Source: Corinectria fuckeliana (taxonomy: Eukaryota; Ascomycota; Sordariomycetes; Hypocreales; Nectriaceae). From it: a DNA stretch of 64,000 nucleotides. Each line of letters starts with the position of its first letter. The first letter of the stretch is position 1. The position numbers and the translations under genes were made by a program. Positions 1 to 11,690 of this stretch are shown here, one piece after another. Below the pieces are notes generated by a model. It saw nothing but the letters and a program-made list of their open reading frames with translations, did not search any database and was not told the DNA's origin. The stretch spans positions 124,001 through 188,000 of the forward strand of contig WPDH01000110.1 in the NCBI GenBank assembly GCA_019137255.1. Direction: 5' to 3'.

Positions 1-3000
1 CTTGCCCTAAACCCAAGAGAATCTTTTAGGTCCCTAAGAACTTATTATTATATTTAATTAGGACTAGCTTATTAGCCCCACCTAGATTATTAGCTGTCTC
101 TCTGATGTCTATATTAACTATAATTAAGGTTAAACAAAACAGCTATTAGAACCACTACTATCACATAACTTTACTGTCTAGTTTATATTCTTTATATCCT
201 AGTGGCGGTTTTAGTTAGTAAAACTTATAACTCTACTTCGTGCTAAGAAAGAGATTATAGTGTTTAGTTATAGATTTCTAGAGGAGAAGTTTTCTGATCC
301 TTCTATTATCTTACTTCTGTTCTTTCTTTTTGTTAACATATTTAGATTGTTTTAAAATATGTACTGCTTACTAATAGGGTTCTATACTATACTGTAGTTT
401 CTTAAAAAGTAATATTACGATCACCAAAAGAGTATTATCCTACTCGCACTTGGGCTGTTTAGTATAAAAACTATAGAAACATTTGAATCTCTGGCGCATC
501 TGATTGAACTGGATAATAGCATAGAAATAGAGATTAACAGCAAGCTAACATTTGTTTGTTTCTTTATTAGCGCGATTCTAGGTGATATACCTAGTTAATA
601 ACTTCTTTTAGGGTGTCTTAGCCTAAGGGTAAACAGATCTTGTTAATACTGTTTGATAATAAAGGATAAACTTTTAAATCTTGAGTATGATATTATGAAG
701 TTTAGGAGATACAGTGAATAACTATGTTACGACTTTAATTAAGTCTAAGCTATCCCTAGTAAGGTAGCATAGTAGAAGGCACTTAAAGATCTTAGACTCT
801 ATAATAAGTGGGATCTAAAGGAGGTTTTAGGTTTGTTTAATAGTACTACGCAGATAGGGTTATACTAATATGTGGATAAGAGTTACTCTTCTCCTGTCTT
901 AATCAAATATGGAGTCGCCTAATTAATATAGCATACTTGGAATACCAGGGTATTACGAAAACTCTATACGCCCTCATCTTTGATAAGCCTGGCGTCTTTA
1001 CTCTAACCGCCCTGGAGGAGTTCTCTAAAGTGTTTAACTCTTTTCTATTCCCGCCTAGATGGAAACAACTCTAGTCCCTGACTTGATATCTACTTTCCTG
1101 GCGTATATAGGAGTGTGCTTAAGGCGTGATTATTCTCCTGATCATATTTAGAGTCTGGCTAAAGAGGAACTATATTAAGAAGGACTTATAGGTTTTAATA
1201 TAGTAGTATGCCCCTGACTATTTTTAGTTTAAGATGTTCACTTATGATGCCCGCAAATTTAGCTATATTAAATAGTTAACCGCCACATATTAGGTATTTG
1301 CTAAATCTATTCTTTCTATCTGTAGTCTGTTCTTATACTTAAATGCCAACTTTTAATAAGCTATAGTAGATAGATATAAAGTAGTATAGTTTATTATTTA
1401 GTTATATATTATGGTAAAACACCTAGCAGGAAGTAAGAGTAAGTTCACCTATATTCTCTTTCTTGTCAGATTTTGTGTAGACTAATCTAATACTAAATTA
1501 ATATCTCTTTAGGAATCTTAAGCACTATAGCACAGAAACATTAAAGGTAACCTACTAGAGCCCTAAGTATTATCAGCAATATTGCCATAATAGTGGTGGA
1601 TAGTTTGATTCTGTCTAAGAGGGCGCCTCTAGATGTTACTAACATATCTTTAAAAGGAGGCGTAGTAAGGCAGGATAGACTCATAATAAAACTAAAGCTT
1701 CTAAATATCTATACTAGACTATATCTCTAAGAAGTTACCTAGGAGTATAGTAGGTATAATATAGTATTCACACTTCTCAGGGAGGACAAACACAGGTATA
1801 TAACTCCTAACCTAACTTTATCTTCTTCTGCTTAACTCTTCTCTTTTAGGGAATACAAATTAGACATCCTCACGATAAACTTCCATAACACTACTACTAC
1901 GCTAATTAAGCGGGAAAATTTCTAACTTACTATCGCTTTCCTGTTTAATAACTGCTTTTAATTCTCTCATCCTAAGATTTATAAAATCTTCTAATCTATC
2001 TATAAGTACTGCCTAAGCCTTATTGCTTCTCTGGACTATTACTACAGAGACGGTGAGGAGAGTTTAGCTGATATATTAGAACTACTGCTTATAGGCGATA
2101 AGAGCTATATATGCCTGCTGGCCTTAAAGTGGATTCTTATTGTGAAATCTGATGTTGTTTTAGCTAGGTTTATCAGGGTTTAGTTTCTAAAGGACCTAGG
2201 CGATAAATATCTGTTTCTTGTCTGGCTATGAAATTCCTATCGCTAGGACTATACGGTCCTAGTAATAACATACTTTAGGAAGAACATGTTTTAGTGGAGT
2301 TAAAAGCTTTCTTTCGCACCTAGGTAATTTCCATATTCTACCATATAGTAATAGCTAATTATACTTACACGCTTAGTAGTTATTAAAGGCGAGTTTGTTT
2401 TAGTATTAGAGATTTTGTCTGTGTTAGATTTGTATTTGCTCGTCTTAAAGGATTCTTTGTTCACTCCTAAGCGACATAGTAATACCTGTTCGCAGTAGTA
2501 GAATATGCTTAGAAAAGACAGACCGGGCAAACAAAAGAGTTGGTTTTAGAGGCTGATATTTATGACCTTAATAGGGAGCGTGATATTATTAGTCTTCTAG
2601 TGATTATAGAGGACCGTATCTAGATGATATTATGATTTGATAGTAGCTTCTTGTTTATTAACTATAATATGTTGTTCTTATAGTGGTTATGGCAGATTTG
2701 GTGAGAGAAGTAGAGTTAAGTAAAATATTTTCGCAGTAATTAATCAGTTTTATATAATCCACTCTTTGACTTGAGGTGCATAATGAATGTTCCTAGCTTA
2801 CAGACTATAAGGCTTAATTAACTTTTCGATATAGAATAAAGCAGCAGCAATTAAATTAAAAGCCGCACTAGGTATTTAAAATCAGATTCGTATCTAGGGT
2901 TCTAATTTCGCATGCTAGACTTATTTCAGAGTGCTATACTGCCTTCTTGCTTAACTATCACAATATAAAGCCATCCTAATACACAGCTTCTCCTTCCCAC

Positions 3001-5445
3001 TCTTCTCTAGTGCTTATACCTTCCTCCTATTACCATAAAAGGTCCTAATACTTCCCACCATACTGGCATAGGTTTTTAAGAGACTCTTCTCCTCACTTCT
3101 ATTCTTGCTTAAGTCCTACTATCTCCTCTTTATTAGATAGCCTGACAAACCTTATTATTACCTTTAGTATGTTTAAATCTAAAATCACCTTTATTACTAT
3201 CGGGATATATTCTGATAGAGACGCATATTTGCTATTATGAAATTATATCTGTAGAATCCTTCTTAACCTTATAGCTAGCGTGTTAGGTGTCTTAGTGTGT
3301 GCCTCTATATTAATACTTGCCCCTATAAGTAACTATAACCTGTTATAGAGTTTTACTATTTGTTTCTAGATGAACTAATCCTCCTAGCAGAACTAAATCT
3401 TATGATTTGTTATGGATTTTAAACTTGTGGATTTTGAACTTGTGATATAGCACTATGGATGTTATACCTACTGATTACCAGATTGTATTTAGTCTTTCTT
3501 TATCTTGCATGCTAATATGGTTTAATAGACGTCCTCTTAGTGTTTAGAGCTGATCTGTCTTAGCTTATTAGTCCTAGTAGATACTAGATACTAATTGAAG
3601 GTTTGCTATATTATTCTAGTAGGTGTTAAGATTTGCTTAGTTAATATTAAGTGCTAATAGTTTAAATAGTAGGATTCCTTAGAGGTATACTAGTAGGTAT
3701 ATTAACTATATGTCTTATAGTATTCTCTTGCTCTATCTTTTTAACTATACTTATAGGTTTCTTATAAGCATCTTTTCGCAGCTGATCTATAAGTATAATA
3801 CTTAAGGGGTAGTAGAGCTAAGGTATTCTACCTAAAGCTAGTGACTAATTAGCTGCTAGGAAGTACTACTACTAATCTGTGATTAAGATTAGCTTTCTGT
3901 TTCTTAGTCTAAGGTATAAAGGAGGAGCTTAAGATGTTAGTCCTGCCCTAATCACCATTATAGCCGCCTTATTTAAGTTAGTATCATACTATCTACTAAC
4001 TGGTTTTAGTATACTCCCCTTCTTATACTAACCTACACTATATCGAATTAAGCAGAGCGAATTAAGAGTAGGACATGATGTTTCTTAGACGACTAAGGTT
4101 AAGAAGGTGATAGGCAGGAGAAGATAATTTCTGTTAGCGTATAGGCATTAGGACGCTATAGTAAGTGTCTTATAATGTTTTAGAGCATTACGCAGTCACT
4201 AGTGGGACTCTAGATTTAGGGAGAATCTCTTAATAGCGTGTCTTACTAGTAGGTAAGTGTTTGTGAGAGTTGTTCTAGAGTGTTAGAACTGATACTAATA
4301 TTAGGCGCGGTCTGATAGCAGTAATAATAACCATAATATAACCATATCATAATATAACCGTATCACAACATAACTGTATTATAATTAAGATCTAACGCTA
4401 AGAATCAGATTTTAATAACCTCCAATTTCTAGAGTACTAGCTAAGTCTCTTATTAACATACTGCTAACTGCTAGCCGACTAGGAAAGCTAGGGTTAAGCA
4501 CCTGGGTTTAAGATGAGGTGAGTTTTGCTGCCTAGCCCTAGACAAAGATGCTAATACTAGAAATAGAATCGCCTGGGTTTTCGCATTTAAACTATAAGGG
4601 TTTCACTATTAATAAACCACTTTTTTGTATAAGGTATGTAAAACACCACTATGATACTTAACCATACTAGACTGAATAATTACTTTAGCCTTCTTATTTA
4701 CAGCCTAGTACTTAGGAATATATATACTAAGCAGGGTACTAAAAATTCTGCTTATTATCTGCATGATTTGTTTTCTAGCGCCAACTATCTTTATGCTCTA
4801 GGCTGAGGTTGTAGGATATCTATAGCATTAGAATAGGATTTGGGATTAGCATTGTGATAGTATGGTTAAGTTGAGAGGCGGTTATGAAATTAGGATTATT
4901 ACTAAATAATAATTAATATATTTTCGCATTTTATACTGTAATTCGTAAAAGCTAGATAGACTAGCTTGCTATAGAGCTGGATACTAGAGTAGGACTCACA
5001 TACTATAATTTCGTAGAGAGCTTAAATCCGTAATTAACATTTAAGTATATATTACTAGACTGCCCTAATGATATTCTGCTTATAACCTGATTGTCATCTT
5101 AACCTTATTTAAACTAGGATAGCTTCATAGTAGACACATATAAAGATTTTATAGTCACTTAGTGTAGGCTGAATGCTATTTCTAGTGTAGTAAACTATTT
5201 TTTGCTGAAAATCGTGATGCTAAACTAATAGTATCACCACTTACATACTAGTTGTACGCGTGATAGCTAGTGACCGCGAAAATCATCTCACCACTATAAT
5301 ATAACTTCCAGCTCCGCATAAATATTAACACTAGATATAATAAGTAGTAGAAAGTATGCGTAACCATCTAGACCCGATTTAAATGTTATGCTGTTTATCT
5401 ATAATAATTCTCGAACCATTAAATCTGCATATGGTGGAGTCTGCG
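1..5445. repeat. AT-rich RIP-eroded repeat block, no gene
   Basis: The stretch is visibly AT-rich with TA-rich words and stops in all frames; the longest open frame is about 76 codons. It passes within about 100 bases to ordinary balanced sequence near 5445. Some frames (about 900-1400 and 2030-2300, plus strand) still read protein-like for 30-40 residues between isolated TAG/TGA stops, as expected if a former transposon gene was hit by C-to-T change. I cannot name the element. RIP is the usual explanation in Pezizomycotina; that part is inference. Confidence 0.75.
4332..4385. repeat. 16-bp tandem repeat inside AT-rich block
   Basis: Three full units of 16 bases (4332-4347, 4348-4363, 4364-4379) plus a partial fourth. 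The unit is of the form cataatataaccatat. The third copy differs at several positions, mostly transitions (T/C), in keeping with RIP or simple divergence. No function is visible. Confidence 0.7.
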
Positions 5446-6940
5446 TGCAATCCTTCTGACAACTATGTCCTAAAATCACCCCCGCCCGCGTAGGTAGCTT
5501 GCCTCTTAGCGAAGGTTATTGCAATAGCGACGGCACTCGCGTACAGACGCAATCAATTGATAATGAAGTCGTGAGTTGCCATCAGGAACATGCGCAGCTT
5601 CCGCAATGACAATTTAGCAGTCGAGCATCTTGAAAGCGGTGGACCGGATCATTCCGTACTCAGAGTTCAAGGGATTTATATGGCTAACAAACGTGCTGTC
5701 GTCGCTGTCAAGTATGTCAACTGCTGACAATGCGGGTTGATGACAATGGTCTTGGGGTAAAAACCCGTGCACTGAGTAGATGCTTTCATAAAGAGCTAAT
5801 AGTGGATTGTTTTCTTGTTTAGCCTAAGCTCTTAATAATAATCCTACTACGTACAAAATCATGCATCTATTTTCGAAAAGAACTTAGTGAATATGTTGAG
5901 GTATATACCATGTTCAGAGCTCGGCATTGCGGAGCATTCCAGTTTTGCAACTCACTTTCACAGGATACAGGGCAACATAGCGCAACTTAAGCTAGGTGAG
6001 TATACATGGTAAGAGGCCGTGATGGTGCGACGATCCAAGCGCAGGGCTCATTATACGGTCGGTACGCACATCTAAGTAAGTTACGGCAGATATACATAGC
6101 ATCCATTATCGCACGGATTGATCAGGTCAGTCAGCTAATCCCTGCGAAACTTAAACAGTAGCGAATGATATTGTCTGTCTTTGTGGCCCGCTACATCCGG
6201 TTAATCGGAAGCTTCTAAGTTCTACTATGGAGATACCCTTCGTATGGGTGCCCTGGCTAACGAACGCGTGCAATCTTAGTACCTGGGCAACCGGGTCGGG
6301 TCGTACGGTCGCACATTATCCAGCGGTAAAGATGCAATGGCCTAGGACGAGTTGCGCAATGCAGTCATGCAACGAGGCGCGCATGGTAGCACCATCAGTT
6401 TGTCATAATGAACCTGACACCAGCATCCAAGTCGACCAACGGAGCATTTATGCTTCGGAGTAAGGTTAATGAACAGCTCGGGTGTGGCGCAGTCTTCGCT
6501 CATTACTATGTACGGAGTAAACAAAAAGGCTTCTCTCGGCGAGCAAACGACTCTCGCTTGCAAAGATGGCCGGGGTTGCGGCCTGCCCTTGTCAACCTAG
6601 ACTCGCATGGGCAACGCCTGCGAACCTTCGTAAAGTTCCGGCTTGTGCAAGCGAAGACTCGGCTGATTTACGCGAAGAGGCAGTTCCCCATGCGCAGTCG
6701 ACTTCGAATTGCCAAGACCATCGCTGGAGCATCCGTGCAAATGCCGCATCGGGATGCTCGCCGCGGCGGCCCTCAAGCTTGGTCATTGGCGGATTGATGG
6801 AGAAACAATAGGGTAATGCACCATGACATTGACATGGGCTGGCTTGCTTCCGCAGTATATCTATATCTACCGCCCTGTCGATCCCCGAAAACAAAGACAA
6901 TGAAGCTCCTCTCCATCGTCTCTCTTGCCATTGACCCAGC
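5446..6940. other. Intergenic region left of the aminopeptidase
   Basis: Normal-composition sequence between the RIP block and the first gene. Overlapping short open frames near 6227-6811 have no recognisable domain, no conserved motif and poor start context, so I call none of them genes. The last 100 bases would hold the promoter and leader of the aminopeptidase gene. Confidence 0.5.
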
Positions 6941-8398
6941 ATGAAGACCTCCAACTCGCTCGCCCTCCTGGCCCTGGCACTGGCCCTGCCCGTCCTGGCC
7001 GGGGCCTCCGAGACCACGTCGAAGAAGTACGTCACCTCCAACGAGCTCCAGGAGCTCATCACCCTCGACGACCTCCTCGCCGGCTCGCAGAAGCTGCAGG
7101 ACATCGCCGACGCCAACGGCGGCAACCGCTCCTTTGGCAGCCCCGGCCACAACGCCACCGTCGACTACCTCTACGACACTCTGACGGCCCTCGACTACTA
7201 CGACGTGGTCAAGCAGACCTTCACTGAGACCTTGGCCGAGGGCTCCGCCAACCTCACCGTCAACGGCCAACCCTTCGCAGCCAGCATTATGACTTACACG
7301 CCCGCCGGTGAGGCCCGCGGCGCCCTTGTTAACGTGTCTAACCTGGGCTGTGAGGCTTCTGACTTCCCGGCCGCGGTCAAGGGGAACGTCGCCCTCATCT
7401 CACGAGGCAGCTGTGACTTTAGGCTTAAGTCCACCTACGCCAAGGCCGCGGGAGCGCTGGGCGCCGTTGTGTACAATAACGTTCCCGGTCAGGTGAGCGG
7501 CACCCTCCTTGATCCTGTTGGCGACTATGCGCCTATCGTGGGCATCAGCCAGGAGAACGGCACGACTATCCTTGGGCTTCTCGAGGCCGGCGACGATGTG
7601 ACGGTCTGGCTTAATGTCGACTCTATCGTCGAGGCGCGCGTCACCTCTAACGTCATTGCCGAGACTAAGGGCGGCGACCATGATAACGTCCTCGTCCTGG
7701 GAGGGCATACTGACTCTGTGTCTGCTGGTCCTGGCATCAAGTGAGTTGAGCCCAAGAACCCTCCGACGTTTCCCCAGCTAACAGCGCCCGCCTCTAGCGA
7801 TGACGGCTCTGGCACCATCGGCATTTTGAAAGTGGCTGTGGCCCTCTCCAACTTTGAGGTTAAGAACGCCATCCGCTTTGCCTTCTGGACTGCCGAGGAG
7901 TTCCGCGAGCTCGGCAGCATCCACTACGTGAAGTCGGTTAACGGGTCCAAGGCCGAGCTGGCCAAGATCCGGGCGTACCTAAACTTTGATATGATCGCCA
8001 GCCCCAACTATGTCTATGGCATCTACGATGGCGATGGCAGCGCCTTTAACCAGACGGGCCCTGCAGGGTCTGGTGTGCTCGAGGAGGACTTTGAGAAGTT
8101 CTTCGACGAGGCGGGCGTGAACCACGTGCCGTCTAATTTCAGCGGGCGCTCTGACTATGTGGCCTTTATCGAGAATGGCATCCCGTCAGGCGGGTTGTTC
8201 ACGGGCGCCGAGGAGCTCAAAACAGAGGAGGAGGCGAAGCTGTTCGGCGGCGAGGCCGGCGTTGCTCTCGATGTCAACTACCACCAGGCCGGCGACGACA
8301 TTAACAACCTGGCGCATGACGCCTACCTCCTCAACAGTAAGGCCATCGCCAACTCGGTAGCCAAGTACGCCGAGAGCTTCAGCTCGCTGAAGACCTAG
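6941..8398 (+). CDS. Secreted M28 zinc aminopeptidase (leucine/aminopeptidase Y type) with PA domain
   Basis: Two exons, 6941-7740 and 7798-8398, with a 57-nt GTGAGT..TAG intron; 466 residues. It starts with a signal peptide (about residues 1-20, hydrophobic LALLALALALPVLAG). A protease-associated (PA) domain lies about residues 120-210. The M28 catalytic domain follows, with the two-zinc ligands visible: H256 in HTDSV, bridging D268 in the GIND motif rebuilt across the splice site, general-base E300 and ligand E301 in TAEE, D331 in NFDM, and H429 in YHQAGDD. Several N-x-S/T sites suggest glycosylation. The family removes N-terminal residues from extracellular or vacuolar peptides; the signal peptide and lack of a GPI or membrane anchor favour secretion. 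Length matches fungal LAP2-like enzymes, slightly on the short side. Confidence 0.93.
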
Positions 8399-9359
8399 AG
8401 CAATAAGCAACGGCGACGGGACGTTGAGCGCGCCGACTGGTCGAAGCTTTCTGCTGGCACTCATGAGCACGCTGGACACTGCGGAGGCGGCGCGAGTATA
8501 TAAGTGGATGGTTGGTTGAATCAGGTAGACGCGGGGAGTCCAACAGACACGAGGGAGTCCAAGGTTTCAGTAAAGGCCTGGGATCTTTTTCCTGCCTGTA
8601 TTTACGACGAAAAGATGAGATGTGAAGAATTCAACAACTTGCAAGGTGCATTTCCATTGAGCTGATGTGTTGGAGTAATCAATGAAGGAGATGCCTGGTC
8701 TCAAATATCTGAACCATGTCGTATTGAAACCCGAACGCCTTCGACCTGTCTAGCTTGTGTCAATTCACTCACGTATGGACATACAAGTAGGGTCTGAGGT
8801 GTTGGACAAGCAAGTAAATACCTTGAGACGGGGTCTGGGTCTAGGGTAGCTGAGAACAGCCTGAAAGCAGCAAGATGGCACGCAGTTACTGGACCAAATC
8901 TAATAAGCAAGGCGAATCTGCCCTGTAAAGATGCTTATATGACCGCTAAAATCCTTTCGACATTTAAGAAAATAAGCAGAAAAAAAGATCTGGCGTACAG
9001 AAAGAAGCAACTTCAAAGAACTGACTGATTTCATGACTGAGTGGGGAGTCACAGTGCTGGAGCAAGTCAGCGTATCTTATCTTATCAGTACCGTGCCGCA
9101 TCTTATCGCACAAAAAAGTCTGCCCCGCGATCAACACCACCAGAATTTCCCATCACCAGCCAAACCCCACATCCACATCCGTCCGCAGCCAAGACGAGAC
9201 CTAGCCACACAACCCCCGATCGACACACCGAATTGACGGTTATTCACAGTCGTCAAGTGAAATCCCAGCTAGAAAAGCCCCGTCGAAGAAGAACCGAAAC
9301 ATCTCTCAAGCTCGTCCTCGTTCAGTTCCCGTCCATTCCAGGACGCTCAACCCGCCATC
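8399..9359. other. Intergenic: aminopeptidase 3' end and NOB1 promoter/leader
   Basis: No gene seen. The segment holds the presumed 3' UTR of the aminopeptidase and the promoter and leader of NOB1. An open frame starting at 9041 runs into NOB1 out of frame and becomes an Arg/Pro-rich shadow, so it is not annotated. Confidence 0.6.
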
Positions 9360-10700
9360 ATGGCAACCTCCCCGCCGCAACCCGCCCCTCCAACATCCTC
9401 CTCAAACGAGCATCCCGCCCCCCTCAAGCCCATCCACAGCCTCGTCCTCGACACCGGCCCGCTGATCAAAAACGACCCGCCCGCCAACACGCTGCGCGCA
9501 AAGGCCGAGCACCTCTACACCCTGCCGTGCATCGTCGCCGAGATCCGCGACGCCGCCACCCGCGCCCGCGTCGAGACTACCCTGCTGCCCTTTGTCACCC
9601 TGCGGTCGCCCCGTCCCGAGAGCGTCAGGTTCATCACCGCCTTCGCCCGCCGCACCGGCGACCTCGCCGTCCTGAGCAGGCCCGATCTCGAGGTCCTGGC
9701 CCTGGGCTACGAGCTCGAGTGCGAGCGCAACGGCGGCGACTGGAGGCTGCGCAACACGCCCGGCCAGAAGGGCTTGAACGGCAAGCCGCCGAGCCGCGAC
9801 GGGAAGGAAGGCGAGGAGGCTCCGACATCCACAGCAGAGGCCGACAGCGCACCGGCGCCTGAAGCGCCCGCAGAAGGGGAGCCTGCGAATGGACCGGAGG
9901 CACAGTCGCTGGAGGATGGCGTGCAGCAGTTGACGCTCGAGACGGAGACGTCAGTGGCCAACAACGCGCAGACCGCACCCGTCCCAGATGCGGAGGAAGC
10001 CAAGGCCGACACGGTCGAGGAAGTCGACGCTGACGAGGAAGACTCGGGCGACGCCTCCGACGACGAGGGCGGCTGGATCACGCCCTCCAACCTCAAGAAG
10101 CACCAGCTCAGCAGCCCGGGCTCGGCAACGCCCTCGCAGCCCCTCCAGAAGACGCTGCAGGCCGCCGTGCTCACGTCCGACTACGCCATGCAGAACGTGG
10201 CGCTGCGCATCAACCTCAACCTGGTGGCGCCCTCGCTGGCGCGCATCACGCACCTCAAGAACTGGGTGCTGCGGTGCCACGGCTGCTTCACCATCAGCAA
10301 AGACATGGGCCGGCAGTTCTGCCCGTCGTGCGGCCAGCCGACGCTCAACCGCACCAGCTGCTCGACCGACAGCCAGGGCGTGTTCCGCGTGCACCTCAAG
10401 CGCAACTTCCAGTGGAACAACCGCGGCAACGTCTACAGCGTGCCCAAGCCCGTCCACGGCAGCGCCAACGGCCGCCTGCCCAAGAACGCCGCCGGCAAGG
10501 GCAACTGGGGCAACGGGCTGATCCTGGCCGAGGACCAGAAGGAGTTTACGCGCGCCGCCGAGGAGCAGCGCCGCGAGCGCAAGAAGGACATCATGGACCA
10601 GGATTACCTGCCCAACGTCCTGAGCGGCGACCGGTCGGGGGGCAGCGGCAAGATTCGCGTGGGAGCGGGACGCACCGTCAATTCCAAGCGGAAGCACTGA
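9360..10700 (+). CDS. NOB1: NOB1, 20S pre-rRNA D-site endonuclease
   Basis: Single exon, 446 residues. The N-terminal PIN nuclease domain (about 25-125) shows the acidic catalytic set D31 (LVLDTGPLI), E61 (VAEIRD), D101 and D109. A long acidic, low-complexity linker (about 150-240) follows. The NOB1 zinc ribbon comes next with C306/C309 and C321/C324 in the patterns CHGC and CPSCG, after the conserved segment NWVLR. The basic C-terminus is typical. Known family role: cleavage of site D at the 3' end of 18S rRNA in cytoplasmic pre-40S particles. ATG context is good. It converges on NOP10 with 188 bases between the stop codons. Confidence 0.96.
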   Translation: MATSPPQPAPPTSSSNEHPAPLKPIHSLVLDTGPLIKNDPPANTLRAKAEHLYTLPCIVAEIRDAATRARVETTLLPFVTLRSPRPESVRFITAFARRTGDLAVLSRPDLEVLALGYELECERNGGDWRLRNTPGQKGLNGKPPSRDGKEGEEAPTSTAEADSAPAPEAPAEGEPANGPEAQSLEDGVQQLTLETETSVANNAQTAPVPDAEEAKADTVEEVDADEEDSGDASDDEGGWITPSNLKKHQLSSPGSATPSQPLQKTLQAAVLTSDYAMQNVALRINLNLVAPSLARITHLKNWVLRCHGCFTISKDMGRQFCPSCGQPTLNRTSCSTDSQGVFRVHLKRNFQWNNRGNVYSVPKPVHGSANGRLPKNAAGKGNWGNGLILAEDQKEFTRAAEEQRRERKKDIMDQDYLPNVLSGDRSGGSGKIRVGAGRTVNSKRKH

Positions 10701-10888
10701 GCAGAACAGAGCACCTCAAATCAAAATAGAAATCGATAGTGGGATATCGGCCAATACTTTTCTTCACATCGATCTATGCCCCCAAAAAACGCCTTCTGTG
10801 TGATGTGACCTAGAAACGCCAATCTACTTGCATCGTCCCGTCTCCTGAGTTGTCCGTTCTGTCTTTTCTTATCCTTCTTCTCCGTCCT

Positions 10889-11148
10889 TCAAAGCGGCTC
10901 CTCCTCTGCAAATCCGATTAGCACCCATCCACCCGGCTCTGACACTGGAGAGGAAACAGGAGCAAAAACTCACTCTGCTGGGTCAGCAGCAGGCCGAAGC
11001 GGCGCTTGAGGGTGACACGCTGGCGCGACCACTTGTCGTCGGGGGAGAAGCGGGCGGGGTGCGCCGACTTGGTGACCTGGCCGTGGGCGACCTTCTTGAG
11101 GGTGTACAGGCGGGTGCCGTTGGCGTCGAGGGTGTACATCAGATGCAT
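10889..11148 (-). CDS. NOP10: NOP10, H/ACA snoRNP subunit
   Basis: Exon 1 is 11148-10974 and exon 2 is a 17-nt terminal exon, 10905-10889, split by a 68-nt GTGAGT..CAG intron with a clear GCTAATC branch site. The product is 63 residues, the usual NOP10 length (58-64). It begins MHLMYTLDANG and contains the invariant KSAHPARFSPDDKWSRQRVT block and the RRFGLLLTQ end; the last residues KEEPL come from exon 2. NOP10 is a core protein of H/ACA RNPs that pseudouridylate rRNA, and it binds the Cbf5 catalytic subunit. Reading through the intron would add a meaningless tail. Confidence 0.95.
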
Positions 11149-11690
11149 GGCGGGCGGATTGGTGGGTGTGTGAATGTGTTTGTTTGTGTGTTGGCTGGTT
11201 CGTGACGTTGACTTTTTTCCTGCAAAACTGTTAGAGTGCCAAAGCTAGAAGAAAAAATCTGGCCGATGGAAGATTAGGGTCACGTGCACTGGAGCTTATC
11301 GTTATCGCGCTATGAACACTTGGACCATCTCAACATCTCAGTTCACTGATCCTCAATGAAGACTAGATTTCATGAACAGCACCAATCCGTCTCGACTGAC
11401 AAGGTCATCGGTAGACCGAGAAATATGTTTGCGCGTCCAAAGAGCGAATATGAATTGATGACGCTAAGCTAAATATCTCCGCGCACTAATCACCTCAGTA
11501 AAGACTGCGAGGAACCCACGTCCTTACACCCGTAACCAAGTGCTCCCAATCAGTGCGTCCGTCTCACCTACAAGGTGACCCAAAAAGAACGTCCAAACAC
11601 TCAACGACACAAGGACAGCAGAAAGCCCAAAACGAACAGTTCTTCCAGTCGGGGTCGATCCCATAAGCAAGGCCGCAGCACTGGCCTGGC
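11149..11690. other. Intergenic: NOP10 promoter and SPE2 3' end
   Basis: About 540 bases without a supported gene. Holds the NOP10 upstream region, including a GT-rich stretch near 11170, and the presumed 3' UTR of the SPE2 gene. An overlapping minus-strand open frame (11944-11564) is out of frame with SPE2 and shows no domain. Confidence 0.5.

Noticed and set aside
1..5445. CRISPR array or organellar insertion in the AT-rich block
   Set aside because: No regularly spaced repeats beyond one short minisatellite and no mitochondrial gene motifs; RIP erosion explains the composition.
9041..9862. 273-codon frame overlapping the NOB1 start
   Set aside because: Out of frame with NOB1 and becomes Arg/Pro-rich low complexity; NOB1 has clear motifs.
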